Assembly (NCBI GenBank): GCA_027005175.1
Contig: JALTMC010000752.1
Span: forward strand, 1-5,428
Reading direction: 5' to 3'
DNA length: 5,428 nt
Source: Myxococcales bacterium
GTDB taxonomy: Bacteria > Myxococcota_C > UBA6777
Positions 1-5,101 of the stretch are shown one piece after another. How positions within the stretch are numbered: position 1 is the stretch's first letter; each line of letters begins with the position of its first letter. A model generated the notes under the pieces. That model searched no databases, had not been told where the DNA came from, and saw only the letters and a list, made by a program, of their open reading frames with translations. Made by a program: the position numbers and the translations under genes.

Positions 1-107
1 ACCTCAACCTTCTCCAAGTAGAACATGGAAACAGCTCTTTGCCATGAGATCACAGACAACGGCTCGTAAGATGCATTGAGCAACAACGTGACTCCAGCTC
101 TAGACAT
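1..107 (-). CDS. HNH endonuclease, N-terminal 35 residues (runs off the left edge)
   Basis: This gene is too short in the window to stand out as an open frame, but its N-terminus is recognisable. From ATG at 105-107 it reads [20 protein letters not shown] and continues with [16 protein letters not shown] up to the edge. The pattern 'VLNAxYEPLSVVxWQRAVxLVLxGKVEV' is the usual start of a widespread family of small HNH nucleases; the catalytic HNH motif would lie outside the window. A Shine-Dalgarno AAGGA sits seven bases before the ATG, which supports the start. The family hydrolyses DNA, but members of this subfamily are mostly uncharacterised, so the biological role is open. The gene follows the GyrA-CTD-like gene on the same strand after a 232-bp gap, so it probably has its own promoter. 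Confidence 0.82.
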   Translation of the reverse strand, partial: MSRAGVTLLLNASYEPLSVISWQRAVSMFYLEKVE

Positions 108-339
108 AACAGTATCCTTCCATCGAAGAGTATCCCCCTTTACCCTTCACAGCGCGGGACTCCTCAAGAAGGGGGAATGTTCACAATTCGCTCAGGGTTT
201 TCAGGAGTTGCCACTCTCCCTCGAGGTTAAAGGATAGTTATCAGACTTCAGAAATCAACTCTATCACAGAAATCCCTTCCGTCCAGGATGCTGCTTAACG
301 AACGAACCAACAAGAAAAAAGTTCACCACAACCACAAAT
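108..339. other. Intergenic region between the GyrA-CTD-like gene and the HNH gene
   Basis: No coding frame with family resemblance was found here on either strand. The stretch holds an 8-bp inverted repeat (133-140 with 169-176), an 8-bp palindrome CCTCGAGG at 219-226, and the ribosome binding site of the HNH gene. No hairpin followed by a T-run is visible after the stop at 340, so no intrinsic terminator for the upstream gene can be called. Confidence 0.6.
133..176. repeat. Inverted repeat in the leader of the HNH gene
   Basis: TCCCCCTT at 133-140 is the exact reverse complement of AAGGGGGA at 169-176, separated by 28 bases. On the minus strand it lies about 25 bases before the HNH start codon. 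It could form a stem in the 5' leader or be a dyad for a regulator. It has no T-run on either side, so it does not look like a standard intrinsic terminator. An 8-bp dyad can also arise by chance in a stretch this long. Confidence 0.4.
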
Positions 340-1533
340 TCAGAGGTCGAGAACATTGCCCCCGCAGGGCAACACAGTCATGCTACAGATGTGTTCATGA
401 TCGTCTAACTCAAAGACACGCTTTCCACGTGCTGGTCGCCCCATTATGGCGAATGTACTTGAAGGAATACGCCAGATTCTACCGGTATTCGTAATCAAAA
501 GAAGATCAGACATCTCTGTACAAGGAGCGACACCGACAACATGGTCATTGGGATTGAGTCGTAAGACCTGCATTCCTGCTCCACCACGACCTTGCTTTCG
601 AAACTCGCGAAAACTTATACGTTTCCCATAACCATCAGCAGTAACAACAGCAATCTCTCGAACACTGTCTGTCAGGAAAGCTGACACCACTCGGTCGTCT
701 TCTCCGGCCAGTTTCATCACATTCACACCTACCGATTTTCGGCCCATCGAGCGAAGGTCTTGGGCTGACATATGAATGCCCTGCCCCATCGCTGAAGCAC
801 AGAAAAGACCATTAAATTCTTCTCCAACCAGTACAGCGATAGGCTTATCACCGTCATTCAGTAGAAAGGCATCACGTCCATTTCGGCCAATGACAGGAGT
901 GTATTCACGCACTTGGGTCGCCTTGGCTTTACCGCGGGCAGTGACATGAATCAGCCTGTCTTCCCGCTGACGCAAACGATGAGTGGCAATCACAGCAGCG
1001 GGTCCGTCATTCGCCTGCATATCCAGACTCTCATGAAGAAGATGGGCTCTCTCAATCGCAGCAACACGAGGGACCAAGTCCTTCATTAAACCAAAGTACT
1101 GGCCTTGTCGTGTAAAGACCGTCACATCTGCAAAAGAGCCTTCGTAGGTCACATCACAGAGTTGACCAAAGAGTTCGGGCAACACAAACATTTCAGGAGA
1201 AGGTTTTAAGGGAAGATCTTCCGCTTTAAGAGAGAGAAGCTCTCCTTTGGTCGTGAACCCCCAGGTGGGATGTTCGGCCGCAGGGTCCCGCTCTCGATGA
1301 ACCTTCTCCACCGTATCTTCAGAGATGTGTTGAGAGCGATCTTGTGCTTCAAGTTTATCCTTATCGCGAACAAACACAACCAGCCGAGCCAGAGTCGCTT
1401 CCCAAGAGCCATAGGTTTTAATGGAAGTCTCATAAAGCTCAGGATGCCGTAACTTAAAACCAACACCCATCAACAACGAAGCATCCGAAACACTCTCTAC
1501 CACTTCCAACAATCGAAACATCAACATGCTCAT
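340..1533 (-). CDS. Stand-alone GyrA-type C-terminal beta-pinwheel protein with an N-terminal YGSW motif
   Basis: This protein of about 397 residues matches the DNA-wrapping C-terminal domain of DNA gyrase/topoisomerase IV subunit A but has no catalytic breakage-reunion domain. From about residue 90 six blade-like units can be followed. Their hallmark strands are WGFTTKGELLSL, VTVFTRQGQYFGL, RLIHVTARGKAKA, GLFCASAMGQGIH, IAVVTADGYGKRI and LLLITNTGRIWRI. Blades 3-6 align with those of E. coli GyrA, for example GYGKR in blade 5. The GyrA box normally in blade 1 (QRRGGKG) is not there; a similar QGRGGAG occurs in blade 5, near residue 314. Residues 30-52 (HPELY to YGSWEATLARL) resemble short 'FGSWxxAL' motifs seen in putative DNA-binding modules. 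ATG at 1533 follows AGGAG by four bases; ATG at 1527 (ten-base spacing) is an alternative, and GTG at 1536 is too close. Likely role, by inference: DNA binding or wrapping, as for the separate GyrA CTD of Borrelia. Confidence 0.82.
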   Translation of the reverse strand: MSMLMFRLLEVVESVSDASLLMGVGFKLRHPELYETSIKTYGSWEATLARLVVFVRDKDKLEAQDRSQHISEDTVEKVHRERDPAAEHPTWGFTTKGELLSLKAEDLPLKPSPEMFVLPELFGQLCDVTYEGSFADVTVFTRQGQYFGLMKDLVPRVAAIERAHLLHESLDMQANDGPAAVIATHRLRQREDRLIHVTARGKAKATQVREYTPVIGRNGRDAFLLNDGDKPIAVLVGEEFNGLFCASAMGQGIHMSAQDLRSMGRKSVGVNVMKLAGEDDRVVSAFLTDSVREIAVVTADGYGKRISFREFRKQGRGGAGMQVLRLNPNDHVVGVAPCTEMSDLLLITNTGRIWRIPSSTFAIMGRPARGKRVFELDDHEHICSMTVLPCGGNVLDL

Positions 1534-1562
1534 CACACTCCTGTCAGTTCAGGGGTTCGTTC

Positions 1563-1675
1563 AGCCAACACATCATCTTGGGGCCAACACACCATCTTGG
1601 GACCGACACATCGGTCGGCCCCTGCGCAAAAACGTCATGATTTCCGAAAAACAGGGGCAAACCTACGTGTTGGCT
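1563..1675 (-). promoter_or_regulatory. Candidate structured RNA leader (three-way junction) ahead of the GyrA-CTD-like gene
   Basis: Read as minus-strand RNA, bases 1675-1665 (AGCCAACACGU) can pair with 1573-1563 (AUGUGUUGGCU) over 11 pairs including one G-U. Inside this outer stem lie two hairpins. One is GCCCCTG (1658-1652) with CAGGGGC (1624-1618), 7 bp around a 27-base loop. The other is GACCGA (1616-1611) with TCGGTC (1606-1601), 6 bp closing a four-base TGTG loop. The outer strand can instead pair with the second repeat copy at 1590-1583, giving alternative folds. The 3' end of the structure lies about 20 bases before the ribosome binding site. It matches no riboswitch class I recognise. 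The pairing is seen directly; a regulatory function is inference. Confidence 0.35.
1564..1620. repeat. Imperfect 19-bp tandem repeat, about 2.5 copies
   Basis: Units start at 1564, 1583 and 1602. The first two are GCCAACACATCATCTTGGG and GCCAACACACCATCTTGGG, differing at one base. The third (ACCGACACATCGG...) matches only in its first part and then runs into a hairpin. Because the unit contains GCCAACAC, both full copies are complementary to GTGTTGGC at 1667-1674, which gives two competing stem partners in the transcript. Confidence 0.7.
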
Positions 1676-1778
1676 CTGGAGTCAATCTGTTGCATTTCTG
1701 CATCTCTTTTATGGTTTGGGTTTGAACGGACTTCCCCATCGAAGCCTATCCATCATCAACGTTTGTTACAATCACAGG

Positions 1779-2810
1779 TTAGGAGAAGGAGATAGTACCG
1801 GGCTTACCGGAAAAGAAGGAACCGATGATCGCAGAACCAGGAAGTCGTTCCAGAGCAAGCTGCGCCTGGTCAGAGTCAAGGGAGAGCATGAGGCCACCGC
1901 TGGTTTGAGCATCAGCCAGAAGCTGGAGAAGAACAGGATCAACCTGCTCCCTCTTTTGAAGATACTCTTGAACATACAGAAGATTTCGTTTTGAGCCCCC
2001 CGGTATATGTCCCTCAGAGGCTGCCTTGTAGGCTCCCTCTAACAAAGGAACAGATGATGGTTGAAGTTCTACACAGAGGCCACTCGCTTCCGCCATATGA
2101 AACAGATGGCCCAAGAGTCCAAAGCCAGTAACATCCGTCGCTGATGTTGCGTTTAGAGCAAGACCAACCTCACATGCATCCTTGTTCAACGTCTCCATAT
2201 TGACGACGGCTGCTGCTAGCACAGAGTCCCCGACATCACCCGTAGCACGGAGAGCTTGCGCTAACACCCCCGTACCGATGGGCTTGGTTAAGACGATCGA
2301 TTGCCCTGCCCTAGCGTGAGTATGCGTCCACGCTTTACCATGGTCGACAGAACCAATCACCGCCAGACCACATTTCGGTTCGGAGTCTTTGATCGTATGC
2401 CCGCCTACAACGGCACACCCAGCTTCTATCGACTTTTCAGCCATCCCCTGAATCACTTCAGAGAGGACCTCCAAACCAACAGCTCCAGGCATCCCAACAA
2501 AAGACAGAGCCACTTGAGGCTTACCACCCATGGCATAGACATCAGACAAGGAGTTGGCAGCGGCAATTCGCCCAAAAGAACGAGGGTCATCAACAATCGG
2601 AGTGATCACGTCCATCGTATATACAAAGGCACTCTTGCTTCCTTCCGGTTGCAACAACGCGGCGTCATCCATCGAACCCACAGCACCACTAAGCCAGGGA
2701 TGGGACATCACAGGAACATTTTGAAGGACCTGAACCAGATCCTCAGCGGGGAGCTTGCGAGCTCAACCCCCGCCTTTCACCATCTCAGTTAATCGCAATT
2801 TTTCAGACAT
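1779..2810 (-). CDS. selD: Selenide, water dikinase (selenophosphate synthase), Sec-containing
   Basis: SelD converts selenide and ATP to selenophosphate, AMP and phosphate, the selenium donor for selenocysteine and 2-selenouridine in tRNA. The full product is 343 residues (E. coli SelD is 347) and requires reading the in-frame TGA at 2763-2765 as selenocysteine. The N-terminus then reads MSEKLRLTEMVKGGGUARKL, with U16 and K19 matching catalytic C17 and K20 of E. coli. Other family motifs are MDDAALL (47-53), MDVITPIVDDP (66-76) with D67, NSLSDVYAMGGKP (86-98) with D90, GGHTIKDSEPKCGLAV (136-151), TDVTGFGLLGH (225-235) with D226, GGSKRN (271-276) and DAQTSGGL (300-307). ATG at 2810 is preceded by GGTAGG and a short spacer. 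Starting at the internal GTG (2711) would remove the active site. The gene lies downstream of the repeat array and probably has its own promoter. Its translation depends on its own product, a possible feedback loop. Confidence 0.95.
2726..2742 (-). promoter_or_regulatory. Bacterial SECIS-like hairpin in selD mRNA
   Basis: Minus-strand GGATCTGGTTCAGGTCC (2742-2726) folds as a 6-bp stem (GGATCT with AGGTCC, one G-U pair) closing a five-base loop GGTTC at 2736-2732. The loop begins 26 bases after the UGA, inside the usual window for bacterial SECIS elements. It carries the GGU that SelB recognises in the E. coli fdhF element, whose minimal hairpin is also 17 nt. Element identity rests on position and loop sequence; SelB binding is inferred. 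Confidence 0.72.
2763..2765 (-). other. In-frame UGA read as selenocysteine (Sec16 of SelD)
   Basis: The plus-strand TCA here is TGA in the selD frame. The codons before it (back to ATG 2810) and after it both encode conserved SelD sequence, GGG-U-ARKL, with U at the catalytic Cys/Sec position. This rules out a simple upstream stop. Replacement of this residue by Cys or Sec is the known variation of the family. Confidence 0.93.
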
Positions 2811-2869
2811 CAATCCTACCTGTTGTTGTGAAGTTACTCGAAAACACCCAAAGAACTCTCCCCCTACCG

Positions 2870-2879
2870 GGAACGTTCC
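2870..2879. promoter_or_regulatory. Perfect 10-bp palindrome, possible operator at the selD promoter
   Basis: GGAACGTTCC is self-complementary. It extends to CCG/CGG arms if one G is bulged. It lies about where transcription would begin from the candidate promoter, a common operator position. No regulator for it is visible in the window. A 10-bp palindrome is short enough that chance cannot be excluded. Confidence 0.35.
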
Positions 2880-2885
2880 GGACCA

Positions 2886-2914
2886 ACTCTATCCATATCT
2901 ATTCATCATGACAA
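2886..2914 (-). promoter_or_regulatory. selD: Candidate sigma-70-type promoter for selD
   Basis: On the minus strand TTGTCA (2914-2909) matches the -35 consensus at five of six positions. It is followed after 17 bases by TAGAGT (2891-2886), which matches the -10 consensus at four of six. The predicted start near 2880 gives a leader of roughly 70 bases before ATG 2810. It excludes the repeat array from the selD message if this is the only promoter. Matches of this quality are not rare in bacterial intergenic DNA. Confidence 0.35.
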
Positions 2915-2926
2915 GACAAAATCCCC

Positions 2927-3185
2927 CATGTAGGAGAGTTCATTCCCATGTAGGAGAGTTCATTCCCATATCGGAGAGTTCATTCCCATGTAGGAGAGTT
3001 CATTCCCATATCGGAGAGTTCATTCCCATGTAGGAGAGTTCATTCCCATGTAGGAGAGTTCATTCCCATATCGGAGAGTTCATTCCCATGTAGGAGAGTT
3101 CATTCCCATATCGGAGAGTTCATTCCCATGTAGGAGAGTTCATTCCCATATCGGAGAGTTCATTCCCATGTAGGAGAGTTCATTC
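2927..3185. repeat. Tandem array of thirteen 20-bp repeats of two alternating types
   Basis: Type A is CATGTAGGAGAGTTCATTCC and type B is CATATCGGAGAGTTCATTCC. They differ only at three adjacent bases (GTA or ATC), and no mixed forms occur. Reading on the plus strand from 2927 the order is A A B A B A A B A B A B A: eight A and five B, with no spacers and no other substitution until the final unit, which loses its last bases. The uniformity points to recent expansion by slippage or unequal crossing over, largely as 40-bp AB dimers. The 20-bp period is not a multiple of three, so it does not encode a simple repeat protein. It is close to two helical turns, so proteins bound to each unit would lie on nearly one face. 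It is a minisatellite, not a CRISPR; function unknown. Confidence 0.97.
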
Positions 3186-3217
3186 AAGCGATACCATATC
3201 GTCCTCCCTGACAAAAG

Positions 3218-3949
3218 TTACCTGGAGAAAAGTCCCCATTTTTCGAGGATTTTTTTTGTAGAACGAATCCTTTGGGATAAAAGAGGATCAGTGCGAAGGT
3301 CCTCACACAAAGAGACCAGATCTTCAGCACGATCGATATCAGCCCAGATTTCCGAGAGAATCCCAACAGAGAGCCCCTGTTCTTTTTGGAGCTTACAGAG
3401 CATGTGAAAGTCTTGCCCTTTTGACCATACGACGCTGGAATCCTCTAAGACCGAGGGCGGAGAAGAGGCACCCACAAGGTAGCATCCTCCACCATCGTTG
3501 CCCAACACAAGGGGATGTTCTCCGAGTAAGTGTTGTGCCTCACTCAACACCTGTTTTGGGAGATGTGGTAGGTCAGAGCCCAGGATAATAACCTTCTTGT
3601 AGCCCGAAGACAAAAAGTGTTTGATCGTAAAGGACATCGCCTCACCAATGGATGTAGCACGGTGTCCTCGAAAGGTGGGCTCCTCCACAACACCAAGCTC
3701 TGGACCACAGAGTTCCTTCTGAAAAGACTGCACATCAGTGCCTGGTCGAACACAAAAGAAAGCATCCAACAAGAGCTCTTTCGCAGAAAATCGCCTCGCA
3801 TAATCCTGTAAAAAAGCCCGGTAGAGTTGGGAAGCTTGTTCTGGAGAGATCGAGCCCCAACCGGGTATCTCTGCTTCAGTGAGTCGTGTCTTGACTCGCC
3901 CAGACTCGGGAAATTTCGCAAAGATGGCGACAGCTGTATCGTATGTCAT
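3218..3949 (-). CDS. DUF2064 / TIGR04282-type glycosyltransferase ('transferase 1, rSAM/selenodomain-associated')
   Basis: This 243-residue protein has the GT-A-like nucleotidyl/glycosyltransferase fold of the DUF2064 family. Visible motifs are AIFAKFPESGRVKTRL (8-23), the family's phosphate-binding start; LYRAFLQDY (42-50); IILGSDLPHLP (121-131), with the likely metal-binding Asp; LGNDGGGCYLVG (149-160); and WADIDRAEDL (202-211) near the end. The length is normal for the family. The substrate is not known; the family was named for co-occurrence with radical SAM and selenium-related genes and is also found near arsenosugar genes. The start codon overlaps the stop of the upstream glycosyltransferase as ATGA (3946-3949), so the two are probably translationally coupled and act in one pathway. 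No strong Shine-Dalgarno is seen, which fits coupling. The stop is TAA at 3218. Confidence 0.88.
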   Translation of the reverse strand: MTYDTAVAIFAKFPESGRVKTRLTEAEIPGWGSISPEQASQLYRAFLQDYARRFSAKELLLDAFFCVRPGTDVQSFQKELCGPELGVVEEPTFRGHRATSIGEAMSFTIKHFLSSGYKKVIILGSDLPHLPKQVLSEAQHLLGEHPLVLGNDGGGCYLVGASSPPSVLEDSSVVWSKGQDFHMLCKLQKEQGLSVGILSEIWADIDRAEDLVSLCEDLRTDPLLSQRIRSTKKILEKWGLFSR

Positions 3950-4857
3950 AAATGAGAGTCTCTCTCTTGAATCAAGGATTTACACGTGCTCCACAAGGTT
4001 GGCAAGAATGTCCAATTTTTGGGAAACTTACGATAGTAGATCTGATGTTTAAGCAGCTCAGGCTGAACATGAAAGAGACGGTAAAGGGTCATCACAGCAG
4101 CATTGATCGCAATGGAAGCAAACTCTCCCTGTTTTTTATACTTATTGGCAGAGACAGTGACATAGTCTCGAACAATAGAAAAATGATTTTTTGCAACGTT
4201 ATCACGTAACCAGTCAGACATCTCAACATCTTCGAGAAATCCGCCTTGGTAGGGATGTTTGAGAGCCAGTTCACGAGTCATAAAGATCGAGTTTGTCCCC
4301 ACAACTTGACGAGACAACACAGTTCTCACCCAGTTGAGATAGCGTTCTGTTGCTTGCAGAGGCGAGAACATCGTCTTTCCAACATACTCTTTGAGGAAGC
4401 CACCAGCCTGGCAGCCATCCAACACAGCATCGACCAAAAGTGCCAGTCCCCCTTCCGGCAAGGCACAGTCGAGATGTAAAAACAAAACAATATCTCCAGA
4501 AGTACGCCGAACCCCCTCATTCATCGCTTCAGCACGACTGAGAGGCTCTCTCTCAACCACGGTGTAATCATAAACAACTTTCTCACAAAGCCAAGACTCT
4601 TCTTCTTCAAGAACCTTTTCCAGCAAATGTTGAATAAGCCCTTTGTGATTCACTGGTCCGGAGTCACAAATAAAGATATCAAAGTGAGTGTATCGCTGCA
4701 AAGAAAACTGAGCAAAGAAGTTTCGAAACCCCTCTTCCAACCCAGGACGATGAGGGTTTGAGAAGTAGGCAGGCACTACAACATTAATATGAGGGGGTGA
4801 GTGGTCCAGCGAGTTCGTCGTGGGAACCTCCACTTCAGAGAGATGATTGAACTTCAT
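3946..4857 (-). CDS. Family 2 glycosyltransferase, TIGR04283-like ('transferase 2, rSAM/selenodomain-associated')
   Basis: A 303-residue GT-A glycosyltransferase. INVVVPAY (24-31) is the first Rossmann strand and FIFICDSG (60-67... approximate) the second. EPLSRAEAMNEGVRRTSGDI (104-123) corresponds to the family's 'GRGxQMNxGAxxAxGD' segment, and VLFLHLDCALP (124-134) holds the metal-binding Asp (usually HADTxLP). GTNSIFMTREL (187-197) and YQGGFLEDVEMSDWLR (203-218) match the acceptor-side motifs. The last ~70 residues contain a predicted amphipathic or membrane-proximal stretch but no clear transmembrane segment. ATG at 4857 follows GAGG with six bases between. The frame stays open up to 5061, but that extension is Arg/Trp-rich and unlike the family. 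The gene overlaps a small upstream ORF by 23 bases and the next gene by ATGA. Pairing with a DUF2064 protein is typical of this family. Confidence 0.85.
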   Translation of the reverse strand: MKFNHLSEVEVPTTNSLDHSPPHINVVVPAYFSNPHRPGLEEGFRNFFAQFSLQRYTHFDIFICDSGPVNHKGLIQHLLEKVLEEEESWLCEKVVYDYTVVEREPLSRAEAMNEGVRRTSGDIVLFLHLDCALPEGGLALLVDAVLDGCQAGGFLKEYVGKTMFSPLQATERYLNWVRTVLSRQVVGTNSIFMTRELALKHPYQGGFLEDVEMSDWLRDNVAKNHFSIVRDYVTVSANKYKKQGEFASIAINAAVMTLYRLFHVQPELLKHQIYYRKFPKNWTFLPTLWSTCKSLIQERDSHL

Positions 4858-5101
4858 AAAATACCTCACGAGCCGGACTCGCCAAAACCCCCTGAATTCC
4901 TTTGAGAGAGAAAGACTCCAACGGATCTTGAGAATGTATCGACGGGCCTGTCCTTTTCTCCACAGAACCAAAGCCCCCATGCTGATACGTCCCGATACTC
5001 GTTGAGAAGAGAGAAGAAAGACGATTACAGAAGTGCTTGATAAGGGGCACCCCATCCCCATTCACGCATACCCGTTGGTGTGAGAAAAGAGAGACGATCA
5101 T
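4835..5101 (-). CDS. Small hypothetical protein, 88 residues
   Basis: No family is recognised. The predicted product begins MIVSLFSHQRVCVNGDGVPL and is rich in serine (about one residue in seven), with two cysteines near the N-terminus. There is no evident signal peptide or transmembrane helix. Support comes from position. Its ATG overlaps the stop of the upstream gene as ATGA (5098-5101), its stop lies 23 bases inside the glycosyltransferase gene, and it fills a gap that otherwise breaks a tightly packed operon. Against it: the frame is short, the composition is not distinctive, and a competing frame (to 5061) covers most of the same bases. It may be real, or a decayed remnant. Confidence 0.45.
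   Translation of the reverse strand: MIVSLFSHQRVCVNGDGVPLIKHFCNRLSSLFSTSIGTYQHGGFGSVEKRTGPSIHSQDPLESFSLKGIQGVLASPAREVFYEVQSSL
5098..5101 (-). other. ATGA stop/start overlap
   Basis: TGA of the partial upstream gene (5100-5098) shares bases with ATG of the 88-residue ORF (5101-5099). A second ATGA joins the two transferase genes at 3946-3949. Such overlaps are typical of termination-reinitiation in operons and suggest that the four frames from 5428 to 3218 are one transcription unit. Confidence 0.6.

Larger units (their letters stand above)
1534..1778. other. Structured intergenic region between selD and the GyrA-CTD-like gene
   Basis: This 245-bp gap has no convincing gene. On the minus strand it forms the 3' end of the selD message and/or the leader of the GyrA-CTD-like gene. 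It holds imperfect 19-bp tandem repeats and three nested or adjacent inverted repeats, listed separately. AGGAG at 1538-1542 is the ribosome binding site for the downstream gene. No hairpin with a trailing T-run was found after the selD stop at 1779, so read-through from selD is possible. Confidence 0.6.
2811..3217. other. 407-bp gene-free region between the DUF2064 gene and selD
   Basis: No protein-coding gene is supported here. From right to left it holds a short inverted repeat just after the DUF2064 stop (CGATA 3189-3193 with TATCG 3197-3201), the 13-unit tandem array (2927-3185), a candidate sigma-70-type promoter (2886-2914), the palindrome GGAACGTTCC (2870-2879), a lone inverted 9-mer of the repeat (2853-2861), and the selD ribosome binding site next to 2811. 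Confidence 0.75.

Noticed and set aside
1618-1658. Intrinsic terminator after selD
   Set aside because: The 7-bp stem has a 27-base loop and is not followed by a T-run on the minus strand; it is described as part of a possible structured leader.
1537-1778. tRNA gene (including selC) in the intergenic regions
   Set aside because: A GGGGTTCG stretch near 1555 recalls a T-arm, but no matching acceptor, D or anticodon stems could be built here or in the other gaps.
1779-2711. Truncated SelD starting at GTG 2711
   Set aside because: It lacks the catalytic Sec/Cys and Lys and has no suitable ribosome binding site, whereas the frame upstream of the UGA encodes the exact SelD N-terminus.
2301-2792. 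Plus-strand ORF of 163 codons
   Set aside because: It lies antisense to conserved selD coding sequence, is His/Arg/Thr-rich and has no family resemblance.
2755-3033. Plus-strand ORF of 92 codons entering the repeats
   Set aside because: It is antisense to the selD start, and its C-terminal part is only the translated minisatellite. The 20-bp period shifts frame at each unit, and a TAG from a type A unit ends it.
2927-3185. CRISPR array
   Set aside because: The units are contiguous 20-mers with no unique spacers, and there are no cas genes; this is a minisatellite.
3946-5061. 371-residue form of the glycosyltransferase
   Set aside because: The extra 68 residues do not resemble the family, and ATG 4857 has a well-spaced GAGG.
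5089-5100. Sec read-through of the TGA ending the partial upstream gene
   Set aside because: The frame past the TGA meets another stop after eleven codons and shows no selenoprotein motif; the ATGA overlap explains the site.
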